A stretch of DNA of 64,000 bases from Variovorax sp. EL159 (GTDB lineage: Bacteria > Pseudomonadota > Gammaproteobacteria > Burkholderiales > Burkholderiaceae_C), in the NCBI RefSeq assembly GCF_900100965.1, contig NZ_FMUJ01000009.1, forward strand, positions 1 through 64,000. The letters are read 5' to 3'. A program made the position numbers and the translations under genes. Positions 34,722-43,531 of this stretch are shown one piece after another (position 1 is the stretch's first letter; every line of letters begins with the position of its first letter). The notes under the pieces were generated by a model, which saw only the letters and a list, made by a program, of their open reading frames with translations, did not search any database and had not been told where the DNA came from.

Positions 34722-35222
34722 TTATCGAGGTTGCAACAACTGCTTGAACATGACGAAGGCGTCCACGTAGCCGTGCTGCGGATGCCTGAAGGCGCCGGGC
34801 AGGGTGCCGACGATGTCGAAGCCCATCTTGCGCCAGAGCCGCACCGCGCCTTCGTTGGTGGACACCACGAAGTTGAACTGCATCGCGCGAAAGCCCATTC
34901 GAACGGCCTCCTGCTGCGAGTGTTCGCACAGCGCCGAGGCAACGCCCAGGCCGCGCGCGGCGTCGGACACCACATAGCCGCAATTGCTCACGTGCGCGCC
35001 CTGGCCCGGCTGGTTGGGCCGGATGACGTAGGTGCCAAGCACCGTGCCCTCGTCGTTGCAGGCCACGAAGGTCGCGGTGGGCACCTTCGTCCACGAGTGG
35101 CGTGCCTGCTCTTCGGTGATGTCGGGCGCGTAGGTGTAGGTGTCGCCGCGGCGAAAGGTCGGTTCAAGGACGGCCCAGATGGCCGGCCAGTCCGCGTCGA
35201 GCGCGGCGCGTATGTGCAGCAT
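34722..35222 (-). CDS. GNAT family N-acetyltransferase
   Basis: This 166-residue acetyltransferase with the Gcn5-related fold carries GTYVIRPNQPGQGAHVSNCGYVV, the acetyl-CoA loop ARGLGVASAL near residue 90, and a C-terminal VSTNEGAVRLWRKMGFDIVGTLP block typical of family members that act on small molecules or amino acids. The substrate cannot be assigned. It lies 25 bp upstream of the dienelactone hydrolase gene and is divergent from dedA, with 47 bp between the starts. Confidence 0.9.
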   Translation of the reverse strand: MLHIRAALDADWPAIWAVLEPTFRRGDTYTYAPDITEEQARHSWTKVPTATFVACNDEGTVLGTYVIRPNQPGQGAHVSNCGYVVSDAARGLGVASALCEHSQQEAVRMGFRAMQFNFVVSTNEGAVRLWRKMGFDIVGTLPGAFRHPQHGYVDAFVMFKQLLQPR

Positions 35223-35269
35223 GGGGTGATTCAGGGTGCGTTCGGGTTCAGCAAGGATAATCCGCGCCC

Positions 35270-35938
35270 ATGGAAATCATCAGCTTTCTCGTCGACTTCA
35301 TTCTTCATGTCGACAAACACCTCGAGGCCTTCGTCATCGCCTATGGCCCCTGGGTCTATGCACTGCTCTTCCTGATCGTCTTCGTGGAGACGGGGGCGGT
35401 GGTGATGCCGTTCCTGCCGGGCGATTCGCTGCTCTTCATCGTCGGCGCGCTGTGCGGCGCGGGGCTCATGAACTTTCCGCTGGCCTGCGGCATCCTGATT
35501 GCAGCGGCCATCCTCGGAGACCAGACCAACTATTCGATCGGCCGCTACTTCGGGCCGAAGGTCTTCCAGTGGGAGAGTTCGCGCTTCTTCAACCGCAAGG
35601 CCTTCGACCAGGCCCACAGCTTCTACGAGCGCTATGGCGGCATCACCATCATCCTGGCGCGCTTCATGCCCTTCATTCGCACCTTTGCCCCGTTCGTGGC
35701 GGGCGTGGCGGAAATGAGCCGCGCGAAGTTCACCATGTTCAACGTGGTGGGCGCGCTGATCTGGGTGCTGGGCATCGCGACGGCGGGCTACTTCTTCGGC
35801 AACCTGCCGTTCGTGCGGCAGCACCTGGACAAGATCATCTGGGCGCTGATCTTCGTGCCGGGCCTGCTGGCGATCTACGGCGCATGGCGCGCCTCGAAGG
35901 CCGAGAAGGCACGCGCGGCGCAGGTGCCGCAGGCCTGA
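35270..35938 (+). CDS. DedA family (VTT domain) membrane protein
   Basis: This 222-residue inner-membrane protein has about five hydrophobic segments. The DedA signatures are VETGAVVMPFLPGDSLLF near residue 45 and a re-entrant ERYGGITIILARFMPFIRTFAPFVAGVAEM near 125, containing the conserved Gly-x-x-x-R-x-x-P-x-x-R pattern. DedA/VTT proteins work in lipid scrambling or carrier-lipid recycling and in proton-motive-force-linked envelope stability. It is a single gene closed by a strong terminator just downstream. Confidence 0.94.
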   Translation: MEIISFLVDFILHVDKHLEAFVIAYGPWVYALLFLIVFVETGAVVMPFLPGDSLLFIVGALCGAGLMNFPLACGILIAAAILGDQTNYSIGRYFGPKVFQWESSRFFNRKAFDQAHSFYERYGGITIILARFMPFIRTFAPFVAGVAEMSRAKFTMFNVVGALIWVLGIATAGYFFGNLPFVRQHLDKIIWALIFVPGLLAIYGAWRASKAEKARAAQVPQA

Positions 35939-35960
35939 TCGCCATCGGGCTCCCATCAAC

Positions 35961-35989
35961 AAAAAGCGCGCCCGAAGGCGCGCTTTTTT
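35961..35989. terminator. Bidirectional intrinsic terminator
   Basis: A tract of five A, a 7-bp GC stem (GCGCGCC / GGCGCGC) with loop CGAA, then six T. It lies between the convergent dedA and glycine-zipper lipoprotein genes and would terminate both. Confidence 0.92.
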
Positions 35990-36029
35990 CTTGTGGCGGG
36001 TCCGAGCCGCAGCGGCGGCTCAGCTCAGG

Positions 36030-36317
36030 TCAGTAGTTCGGCCCGTTGCCCGGGTAGTAGCCGCTGCCCGACGGATAACGCTGCTGGTTGTAATAGTTGC
36101 GTTCGTCGGCGTTACGACCCACCTGGTTGCCGATGATGCCGCCGATGGCAGCGCCACCCAGCGTCGCGCCGGTGTTCTTGCCGATCGCATTGCCGATCAG
36201 TGCACCGCCCACCGCGCCCACGCCAGTACCGAGGTTCTGGTTGGGACCGCTGGCGCAACCTGCAATCGTCATGACCGAAGCGGCTGCGGCTGCAGCGATC
36301 CAGAGACGTGTGTTCAT
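36030..36317 (-). CDS. Glycine-zipper lipoprotein
   Basis: This 95-residue outer-membrane-type lipoprotein has lipobox IAGC (Cys near residue 21) and then a glycine zipper (GTGVGAVGGALIGNAIGKNTGATLGGAAIGGIIG) capable of membrane insertion or assembly. A Tyr/Asn/Gln/Gly-rich tail follows. It resembles OmpA-less 2TM glycine-zipper proteins such as YMGG/SlyB-like lipoproteins, whose role is envelope integrity. The ATG at 36317 has AAGGTGG upstream and is preferred to a GTG three codons earlier. Confidence 0.9.
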   Translation of the reverse strand: MNTRLWIAAAAAASVMTIAGCASGPNQNLGTGVGAVGGALIGNAIGKNTGATLGGAAIGGIIGNQVGRNADERNYYNQQRYPSGSGYYPGNGPNY

Positions 36318-36460
36318 GATGTCCACCTTTCGAGGAGTGATGTCCCATCATGTCCAGAAGCAAGGTGCCGCGGGTGTAGGAGCCTGCCGCGCCTGCCTGT
36401 GCGGTGCAGCAAGCCGCCCGACGTGGGACACGAGGGGGCGGCGGCTTTACAAAGGCCCGG

Positions 36461-37978
36461 CTACAGCTGCCGGCTGCGCGCCAGCGGCGGGTTCTGCGCG
36501 AAGTAGCGCTGGATGCCGCGCATGAGCGCATCGGCCAGGCTTTCCTGGTACTCCACGCGGCGCAGGTTGGCTTCTTCTTCGGGGTTGCTGATGAAGGCGG
36601 TTTCGACCAGCACGCTGGGAATGTCGGGCGCCTTCAGCACGGCAAAGCCGGCCTGCTCGACCTGGCCCTTGTGCAACCGCGCACCGATGCCCTTGATCTC
36701 GCCCAGCATCGCGCCGCCGAGCTTCAGGCTGTCGTTGATCTGCGCGGTGGTGCTCATGTCGAGCAGCGCGCGCTGCACCTGCGCCTCGTGGTTGCCGACG
36801 TTGACGCCGCCGACCTTGTCGGCGTCGTTCTCCTTGTTGGCGAGCCAGCGCGCCGCGCTGCTCGATGCGCCGCTCTGGCTCAGCGCGAACACGCTGGCGC
36901 CGCGCGCGGCGGGCGTGGTGAAGGCGTCGGCATGGATGCTCACGAACAGGTCGGCCTGCACGCGCCGCGCCTTCTGCACGCGCACGCCCAGCGGCACGAA
37001 GAAGTCGGCGTCGCGCGTGAGAAAGGCGCGCATCGGGCTGCCGTTGACGCTGCCCGCGTTGATGCGTTCGCGCAGCCGGTGCGCCACCTGCAGCACGATG
37101 TCTTTCTCGCGCGTGCCGTTGGGGCCGATGGCGCCGGGGTCTTCGCCGCCGTGGCCGGGGTCGAGCGCCACGATGATGATGCGGTCGGTGCGGCTCGCGG
37201 TGGCGCCGCCTCGCGCGACGGCCACCGGTGGCGGTGCGGGTGGTGGCGGCGGGATGGGCCTGATAGGTGCCGTGCCCGCCACGGACGGCGGCGGGGCGAC
37301 GATCACGGGTGATGCGGTCGGGCGGTCGTTCCCTGCGATGACCGGTGGTGCCGTGGTCGATGGGCCGGGGCGCATCGACTGCTGCGCCATCAGCTCGCCC
37401 AGCGGGTCGCCGGCCGGCGTGGCGGGGCGCACCGGCGTGACGGGTGCAGTGGGCGCGGTCGCCACGGCCGTGCCGTTGCTGCTGGTACCGCCGCTGGACT
37501 TGGGCGCATCGCGCAGCCGCTCGGCGATCAGCGCTTCCATCGGGTCGATGGCCTGCTCGGGGTACAGGTCGAGCACCAGCCGGTGCTTGTAGGCCGCCAC
37601 GGGCGCCAGCGAGAACACCTGCGGCACCACCGCCTGCTTCAGGTCGAACACGATGCGCACCACCTTCGGCGCGTTCTGTCCGACACGCAGGCCGTTGATG
37701 TACGGGTCGCCGGGCTTGATCTTGCCGACCAGCTCGCGCAGCTCGGGGTTCAGGTCGATGCCCTCGATGTCGACGGCCAGCCGCGGCGGGCTGCCCACCA
37801 CGAGCTGCTGCGAGTTGAGGCGGGCATCGGACTCGATGGTCACGCGGGTGTAGTCGGCCGCGGGCCAGACCCGCACGGCGAGGATGGTGGCGCCGCGCGC
37901 GATCTGGTGCACGCCGAGCATCAGCGCGATGCTGCCGCCCTGCAGCAGCACGCGCCGTTTGATGCCGCCCGCCTTCAT
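36461..37978 (-). CDS. amiC: N-acetylmuramoyl-L-alanine amidase AmiC-type
   Basis: This 505-residue periplasmic peptidoglycan amidase splits septal murein during cell separation. The N-terminus MKAGGIKRRVLLQGG carries a twin-arginine-like signal. An AMIN domain (~residues 30-140) targets the septum. A Pro-rich linker runs from about 160 to 265, and a zinc Amidase_3 domain (~270-495) has DPGHGGEDPGA, FLTRDADFF, SIHADAF and VETAFISNPEEE as ligand or catalytic motifs. Its ATG overlaps the tsaE stop as ATGA, the arrangement known from the queG-tsaE-amiB-mutL-miaA region of enterobacteria. The symbol follows the AMIN-Amidase_3 layout. Confidence 0.95.
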   Translation of the reverse strand: MKAGGIKRRVLLQGGSIALMLGVHQIARGATILAVRVWPAADYTRVTIESDARLNSQQLVVGSPPRLAVDIEGIDLNPELRELVGKIKPGDPYINGLRVGQNAPKVVRIVFDLKQAVVPQVFSLAPVAAYKHRLVLDLYPEQAIDPMEALIAERLRDAPKSSGGTSSNGTAVATAPTAPVTPVRPATPAGDPLGELMAQQSMRPGPSTTAPPVIAGNDRPTASPVIVAPPPSVAGTAPIRPIPPPPPAPPPVAVARGGATASRTDRIIIVALDPGHGGEDPGAIGPNGTREKDIVLQVAHRLRERINAGSVNGSPMRAFLTRDADFFVPLGVRVQKARRVQADLFVSIHADAFTTPAARGASVFALSQSGASSSAARWLANKENDADKVGGVNVGNHEAQVQRALLDMSTTAQINDSLKLGGAMLGEIKGIGARLHKGQVEQAGFAVLKAPDIPSVLVETAFISNPEEEANLRRVEYQESLADALMRGIQRYFAQNPPLARSRQL

Positions 37979-38484
37979 GCGGCGATGCGCGCCAGCAGAT
38001 CGCTGCCGCGAGGGGTGTTCGCGAGGAGGGTCACGCTGCGTGTGTCGTCAGTCATTGCTTCGATTTTAATAGCTAGGTCGGCCGGTGGTGTGCGCCCTGC
38101 GGCGTTTTCTGGCCACTCTGCCAACTTGAGGCCGGGGCCCGCGAAGATGTCGCGGAAACCGGCGTCGTCCCATTCGCGCGGATCGGCGAAACGGTAGAAG
38201 TCGAAATGGAAGATCGCGAGCCCGTCGGGCGCTTCGTGCGGTTCGACCACGGCATAGGTCGGGCTCTTGATGCGGCCTTCGATGCCGAGGGCGCGCAGCA
38301 GGTGTCGTACGAAAGTGGTCTTGCCGGCGCCGAGGTCGCCATGCAGCGCGATGAAGGCATCGCGCAACGCAGGCGCGGCGGCGAGCGATCGCGCGAAAGC
38401 TTCGGTGTCGGCTTCGCTGCACCAGCGCACGATGCGTGTGGTGCCTTTGGGCGTTTCTACAATCGGCAAGTGATCGTCAGCCAT
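37975..38484 (-). CDS. tsaE: tRNA threonylcarbamoyladenosine biosynthesis ATPase TsaE
   Basis: This 169-residue ATPase supports the TsaB-TsaD complex in making t6A37 of ANN-reading tRNAs. The P-loop GDLGAGKTTF is near residue 45, then RIKSPTYAVVEPHEA and IFHFDFYRFADPREWDDAGF follow, matching the family's TFTLV...HxDxYR block. The ATG at 38484 is preferred. The queG GTG on the opposite strand lies 15 bp inside it, so the two 5' ends overlap. Confidence 0.95.
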   Translation of the reverse strand: MADDHLPIVETPKGTTRIVRWCSEADTEAFARSLAAAPALRDAFIALHGDLGAGKTTFVRHLLRALGIEGRIKSPTYAVVEPHEAPDGLAIFHFDFYRFADPREWDDAGFRDIFAGPGLKLAEWPENAAGRTPPADLAIKIEAMTDDTRSVTLLANTPRGSDLLARIAA

Positions 38485-39543
38485 CCACTCGTTGTTCGTA
38501 TTCAGGCATTGGCCCGGGAACTCGGATTCTCCCAAATCGGAATCGCGGGCGTCGATTTATCGAGCGCCGAGGACGGTCTGATGCAATGGCTGGCCCATGG
38601 GTTCCATGGCGAAATGCAATACATGGCAACGCACGGCACCCGCCGCGCGCGTCCGGCCGAGCTGGTGCCGGGCACGGTGAGCGTGATCACCGCGCGCATG
38701 GACTACCTGCCGCGCAGCACCGCGCCCGACTGGCAGGCCATCGAGTTCGACCGCCTCACGCGGCCCGGCGAGGCCATCGTGTCGGTCTATGCGCGGGGCC
38801 GCGACTATCACAAGGTGCTGCGCAACCGGCTCGCGAAGCTGGCCGAGCGCATCGCCGAAGAGGTTGGCCCCTTCGGGCACCGCGCCTTCACCGACTCGGC
38901 CCCCGTGCTCGAAGCCGAGCTGGCCTCGCGCAGCGGGCAGGGCTGGCGCGGCAAGCACACGCTGGTGCTCGACCGCAACGCGGGCTCGATGTTCTTCCTG
39001 GGCGAGATCTATGTCGACATGGATCTGCCGCCGAGCGAGCCCGTCACCGCGCACTGCGGCAGCTGCAGCGCCTGCATCGACGTGTGCCCGACGCAGGCCA
39101 TCGTCGCGCCGCAGCGGCTGGACGCGCGGCGCTGCATCTCCTACCTGACCATCGAGCACGGCGGCCCGATTCCGCTGGAGCTGCGACCGCTGATGGGCAA
39201 CCGCATCTACGGTTGCGACGACTGCCAGCTCATCTGCCCCTGGAACAAGTTCGCCAAGAAGAGCGAGCTGCCCGACTTCGACGCGCGCGAAGGGCTCACG
39301 GGGCGCACGCTGGCCGAGCTGTTCGCGTGGAGCGAAGAAGACTTTTTGCGCCGCACCGAAGGCAGCCCGATCCGGCGCATCGGCCACGAGCGCTGGCTGC
39401 GCAACATCGCGGTGGCGCTGGGCAATGCGGTGCGCTCCGGTGAAGCGGGCGCGCAGGAGGCGCTGGCGACCCGCGCCGCGCATCCGAGCGAACTTGTGCG
39501 CGAGCATGTCGCGTGGGGGCTCGCGCAGGAAGCGGTCGCCTAG
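38470..39543 (+). CDS. queG: Epoxyqueuosine reductase QueG
   Basis: This 357-residue cobalamin/iron-sulfur enzyme performs the last step of queuosine formation in tRNA wobble bases. Features are LARELGFSQIGIAGVDLSS at the N-terminus, YARGRDYHKVLRNRL near 105, the catalytic DSAPVLEAELA near 140, and two [4Fe-4S] sites, CGSCSACIDVCPTQAI and CDDCQLICPWN. A HEAT-like C-terminal region follows. Translation starts at GTG 38470, giving VIVSHPLVV and the usual length; the upstream frame is antisense to tsaE and is not used. Confidence 0.96.
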   Translation: MIVSHPLVVRIQALARELGFSQIGIAGVDLSSAEDGLMQWLAHGFHGEMQYMATHGTRRARPAELVPGTVSVITARMDYLPRSTAPDWQAIEFDRLTRPGEAIVSVYARGRDYHKVLRNRLAKLAERIAEEVGPFGHRAFTDSAPVLEAELASRSGQGWRGKHTLVLDRNAGSMFFLGEIYVDMDLPPSEPVTAHCGSCSACIDVCPTQAIVAPQRLDARRCISYLTIEHGGPIPLELRPLMGNRIYGCDDCQLICPWNKFAKKSELPDFDAREGLTGRTLAELFAWSEEDFLRRTEGSPIRRIGHERWLRNIAVALGNAVRSGEAGAQEALATRAAHPSELVREHVAWGLAQEAVA

Positions 39544-39818
39544 CTGCGTGCGATGCGCGAGCGGGTCGCCCCAGGCCCCATCGGCGCCGGCATCAGTTGA
39601 GTCGGCTATATGCAACTGACATTTGATTCGTTCCGGATGCGTGGCCCGCAAATCAGAATGCGGCCTTCATCGCCATGCATCAAGAACTTCAACATCCGCG
39701 TTTGCCTACCCGCCTGCCATCGGCAGCGGGTGCGGCGCGTCGATGTCTGGGCTGACGACAGCACGCCTTGAATGCGGCGGCGCAGCCCGCCCGTCTTCGA
39801 TTCTTTTTTCTCTCCTTG

Positions 39819-40727
39819 ATGGACAACGCGGAGGCGAATGCCGTTCGCGAGAACCATCGCACCGCCATGGCTGTACCTTCCGCCGAACTTCCTCTCATCG
39901 AGCTTGCTGCTGCAGGCAATGCACCGCGCGCCCTTTCGCTGGCGCAACGGCTGCGCGCATCGGCGCGCTACCTTGCTTCGTCGCGCTGGGTCGGCTGGCC
40001 CTTTCCGCTGCTGGTGCTGCTGCTCTGGCAGCTCGGTGCGCACTACGAGTGGATCGCGCCGCAGGTGCTGCCGCCGCCGGCCATCGTCTGGAACACGCTG
40101 GTCGATCTGTTCAGCACAGGCGAGATCTGGGGCCACTTGCAGATCAGTCTGACGCGTGTGTTCGCTGGCTTCGCGCTGGGGCTGTTCGCGGGGTTCGCGC
40201 TGGGCGTGACCATGGGGCTGTCGCCGCTTTTCAAGGACTACGTCTACCCCTTGTTCAAGGCGTTCAGCCAGGTGCCCGTGCTCGGGTGGCTGCCGCTGCT
40301 GATGCTGCTGGTCGGCATCGACGAATCGCTCAAGGTCCTGCTCATTGCCAAGGCCGCGCTGGTGCCGGTGGCGCTCAATACCTACAAGGGCATCCAGGGC
40401 GTGCCGACGCGTTATATCGAGGTGGCGCGCGTGCTCCGGTTCTCGCGCTGGCAACTGCTGCGCAAGGTGGTGCTGCCCTCGGCCTTCGCGCCGATCTGGA
40501 ACGGCGTGCGCTACGGCTTCACGCATGCATGGCTGGCGCTGGTCGTGGTCGAGCTGCTGGCTTCCAGCGAGGGCATCGGCTTCCTGATCGTCTATGGCCG
40601 GCAGTTGTTCCAGCTCGACGTGGTGCTGGCGGCCGTGGTGGTGGTCGGTGCCGTCGGCTTCGCGCTCGACAAGGTCTTCGCGCTGATCGAAAAGCGCCTC
40701 ACGCGCTGGCAGCGCCCCGGTTTCTGA
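39819..40727 (+). CDS. SsuC/TauC-type ABC transporter permease
   Basis: This is an inner-membrane permease of 302 residues from the ATG at 39819 (earlier in-frame starts at 39768 and a later one at 39867 are possible). Six hydrophobic segments surround the EAA-like coupling motif VARVLRFSRWQLLRKVVLPSAFAPIWNGVRYG near residue 205. It belongs to the binding-protein-dependent family that imports sulfonates, taurine, nitrate or thiamine precursors. It heads a five-gene run: two permeases, an ATPase, a binding protein and a sulfatase. The context points to sulfonate or sulfate-ester uptake for sulfur supply. Confidence 0.9.
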   Translation: MDNAEANAVRENHRTAMAVPSAELPLIELAAAGNAPRALSLAQRLRASARYLASSRWVGWPFPLLVLLLWQLGAHYEWIAPQVLPPPAIVWNTLVDLFSTGEIWGHLQISLTRVFAGFALGLFAGFALGVTMGLSPLFKDYVYPLFKAFSQVPVLGWLPLLMLLVGIDESLKVLLIAKAALVPVALNTYKGIQGVPTRYIEVARVLRFSRWQLLRKVVLPSAFAPIWNGVRYGFTHAWLALVVVELLASSEGIGFLIVYGRQLFQLDVVLAAVVVVGAVGFALDKVFALIEKRLTRWQRPGF

Positions 40728-40737
40728 GGACGACGGC

Positions 40738-41559
40738 ATGAATGAAGCCAATGCACTGACGCCCCCCGCAACCGCGGCCCGCCGCGCGCACCCCGTGCCC
40801 AAGGCCCTGCGCGGCTGGGTCATTCCGCTGCTGCTTGTCGCGCTGTGGTGGAGCGCCGCGCGCTTCGGCTGGGGCAATGCGGCCTTCCTGGTATCGCCCG
40901 AAGCGGTGTGGCAGCGCGCGGTCGACTACACCGCGAGCGGCGAGCTGTGGGTGGCGCTGGGCTCGAGCCTGTGGCGCGACCTTGCCGGCTTCGCCATCGG
41001 CGTGACAGCGGGCCTGCTGGGCGGTGGCGTGCTCGGCCTGTCGCGGCTGGCAGAACGCGCGTTGGGGCCGAGCTTCCACACGCTCAAGCAGATTTCGCTG
41101 TTCGCATGGATTCCGCTGATCTCGGTCTGGTTCGGCCTGGGCGATGCGGCCAAGGTGGCGTTCCTTTCGCTGGCCGCTTTCTTCCCCGTGGTGCTCAACA
41201 CGCACGAAGGCATTCGCAGCGTGCCGCGCGAACTGATCGAGGTCGCGCGGGTGCTCAGGTTCAGCCGCTGGCAGATGCTCACGCGCGTGGTGTTGCCCAG
41301 TGCCTCGCCCTCGATCTTCGCGGGCATCCACCTGGCGCTGATCTATGCCTGGCTTGCAACGCTTGGCGCCGAGTACCTGCTGGTCTCGGGCAAGGGCATC
41401 GGCAACACCATGATCGACGGGCGCGAGCATTTCCAGATGGACCTCGTGCTCTTCGGCGTGATCGTGGTCGGCCTCACCGGCTTCACGCTCAACTGGATCG
41501 CCACCCGCATCGAGACCCGGCTGCTCGCCTGGCGCGGCCGGCTGGTCGCCCAATTCTGA
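40738..41559 (+). CDS. Second SsuC/TauC-type ABC transporter permease
   Basis: This 273-residue permease of the same family as its upstream neighbour starts 10 bp after it. It has about six membrane segments and its own EAA coupling motif, VARVLRFSRWQMLTRVVLPSASPSIFAGIHLAL. Two different permeases in one importer are less common than a homodimer, so they probably form a heterodimer. Related sulfate-ester importers (atsB/atsC-like) also encode two permease components, which agrees with the sulfatase at the end of the run. Confidence 0.9.
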   Translation: MNEANALTPPATAARRAHPVPKALRGWVIPLLLVALWWSAARFGWGNAAFLVSPEAVWQRAVDYTASGELWVALGSSLWRDLAGFAIGVTAGLLGGGVLGLSRLAERALGPSFHTLKQISLFAWIPLISVWFGLGDAAKVAFLSLAAFFPVVLNTHEGIRSVPRELIEVARVLRFSRWQMLTRVVLPSASPSIFAGIHLALIYAWLATLGAEYLLVSGKGIGNTMIDGREHFQMDLVLFGVIVVGLTGFTLNWIATRIETRLLAWRGRLVAQF

Positions 41560-41578
41560 CAACGCAAGGAACACGACC

Positions 41579-42397
41579 GTGGCTCACGCAGGAACGCTGG
41601 ACATCCGGCATCTCCACAAGCAGTACGAGGTAGAGGGCACGCCGTTGCCCGTGCTCAGCGACATCTCGCTGAGCATCGCGCCGGGCGAATTCGTCAGCAT
41701 CGTCGGCACCAGCGGGTGCGGCAAGTCGACGCTGCTGCGGCTGGTGGTCGGCCTGGAGGGCGACTACCAGGGCGAGCTGCTGCTCGACGGCCATCGCATC
41801 GTCGGCACCAGCCTGGAGCGCGGCATCGTGTTCCAGGAGCACAGGCTGTTTCCCTGGCTCAACGTCGAGGACAACATTGCGCTGAGCCTGCTCAACGCAC
41901 CGCTGACCGAAGCCCAGAAGCGCGTGCAGGTGCACGAGCACATCGAGCTGGTGGGGCTGCAGGGTTTCGAGAAGGCGTTTCCGCACCAGCTTTCGGGCGG
42001 GATGTCGCAGCGCGTGGCGATCGCGCGGGCCCTGGTCAACCGGCCCGAGGTGCTGCTGCTCGACGAGCCCTTCGGCGCGCTCGACGCGATGACGCGCGCG
42101 CACCTGCAGCAGGAGCTGCTGCGCATCTGGCAGGCGGAAGGCATCACGACCATCCTGGTCACGCACGACGTGGAAGAGGCCGTGTTCCTGGGCGACAAGG
42201 TGGTCGTGATGGAGCCTCGCCCGGGCCGCATCCGCCGCATCGTTCCCGTGCCGCTCGCGCATCCGCGCAACCGGGCGAGCCAGGCTTTTGCCGAGATCAA
42301 GGAAAGCGTGCTCGCCGAATTCTCGGGACAGCCGGCCGAAGCCCCGGCGCTGGTGCCCGCATCGCGCAGCGCCGGGTCGGTGCTGTTCGCCATCTGA
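41579..42397 (+). CDS. SsuB/TauB-type ABC transporter ATPase
   Basis: This 272-residue ATPase of the sulfonate/nitrate importer family has Walker A GTSGCGKST near 43, Q-loop VFQEHRLFPWLNVEDN, signature LSGGMSQRVAIARAL near 138, Walker B VLLLDEPFGALD and H-loop LVTHDVEEAVFLGD. Translation starts at GTG 41579, 19 bp after the second permease. It powers the import of the substrate bound by the next gene's product. Confidence 0.94.
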   Translation: MAHAGTLDIRHLHKQYEVEGTPLPVLSDISLSIAPGEFVSIVGTSGCGKSTLLRLVVGLEGDYQGELLLDGHRIVGTSLERGIVFQEHRLFPWLNVEDNIALSLLNAPLTEAQKRVQVHEHIELVGLQGFEKAFPHQLSGGMSQRVAIARALVNRPEVLLLDEPFGALDAMTRAHLQQELLRIWQAEGITTILVTHDVEEAVFLGDKVVVMEPRPGRIRRIVPVPLAHPRNRASQAFAEIKESVLAEFSGQPAEAPALVPASRSAGSVLFAI

Positions 42398-42419
42398 TCT
42401 TTTCCATCGAAAGCCTTTC

Positions 42420-43520
42420 ATGCGCACTTCTTCTTCGTCATCTCTTTCCGCCGGCCGCAGGTCGTTCGTTGCCCTCGCCATGCTGGCCGGGCTGTTCGGT
42501 ACCACCCTCGCATCGGCCGCCGACCTGCCCAAGGTGATCCGCCTGGCCGCGCCTGAGCAGGGCAGCCAGGGCAAGTCTTTTGCCGGCGCCGGGCCGGTGT
42601 CGCTGGTCTATGCCCAGAAGGCGCTGGAGGCCGAGTTCGAGAAGGACGGCGTCAAGATCGAATGGAAGTTCTTCAAGGGCGCGGGCCCGGCCATCAACGA
42701 GGCACTGGCCACCGGCCAGCTCGACGTCGTGTTCCTGGGCGACCTGGCCGGCGTGATCGGCCGCGCCAACGGCCTGAAGACGCGGCTCGTCGCCTCGGGC
42801 GGACGCAACAGCAACAGCTACCTGGCGACCGCGCTGGGCAGCAACATCCAGAGCTTCAAGGACCTGAAGGGCAAGCGCGTGGCAGTGCTGCGCGGCACGG
42901 CCTACCAGCTGTCTTTCAACCGCCTGCTCGAAGATGCCGGCCTGACCGAGAAGGACGTGCGCTTCACCAACCTCGACTGGCCGACCTCGAAGGCGGCGCT
43001 GGTCAGCAAGGACATCGACGCGACCTTCGGCGGCTCCGACCTGCAATTGCTCAAGCTTGCGGGCACGGCCGAGATCCCGGTCAGCACCCGCGGCAGGGGG
43101 CCGATCTACGGCATCAACTCGGGCGTGATCGCGACCGACACCTTCGCGAAGCAGCACCCCGAAGCGCTCACGCGGCTGATCAAGGTGATCGTGAAGCAGG
43201 CGCAGTCGGCGTCCGACAACAGCAAGCGCGATGCGCTGTTCGCGCGCTTCGGCGAAATTAGCGGCCAGCCCGTCGCGCTGTTCAGCAGCGACTTCGAAGG
43301 CGCCTCGCTGAAAGAGCGCTACTCGCCGCTGCTGGACGATGGCTATGTCTCGCACTACACCGATGTGATCGACGGCGCGAAAAAGGTCGGCATCATCCGC
43401 CAGACCTTCAATGCCAGGGCCTGGGCCGATCCGAGCTTCCTTGCGCGTGCGCTCAAGGAGCTTCAGCTCGAGAATTTCTGGGCGCCCACCAACGCGGCAG
43501 GCCTGGCCGCAAGGCAGTGA
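42420..43520 (+). CDS. ABC transporter substrate-binding protein (sulfonate/sulfate-ester family)
   Basis: This 366-residue exported binding protein has a signal peptide (residues ~1-34) ending ASAADLPK after a hydrophobic core. The mature NMT1/SsuA-like protein has GPAINEALATGQLDVVFLGDLAGVIG near 100 and LKGKRVAVLRGTAYQLSFNRLL near 150. It delivers the ligand to the two permeases encoded upstream. Its stop overlaps a possible GTG start of the sulfatase. The ligand is probably an organosulfur compound, inferred from the neighbouring sulfatase. Confidence 0.9.
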   Translation: MRTSSSSSLSAGRRSFVALAMLAGLFGTTLASAADLPKVIRLAAPEQGSQGKSFAGAGPVSLVYAQKALEAEFEKDGVKIEWKFFKGAGPAINEALATGQLDVVFLGDLAGVIGRANGLKTRLVASGGRNSNSYLATALGSNIQSFKDLKGKRVAVLRGTAYQLSFNRLLEDAGLTEKDVRFTNLDWPTSKAALVSKDIDATFGGSDLQLLKLAGTAEIPVSTRGRGPIYGINSGVIATDTFAKQHPEALTRLIKVIVKQAQSASDNSKRDALFARFGEISGQPVALFSSDFEGASLKERYSPLLDDGYVSHYTDVIDGAKKVGIIRQTFNARAWADPSFLARALKELQLENFWAPTNAAGLAARQ

Positions 43521-43531
43521 GGTCGATGGCG

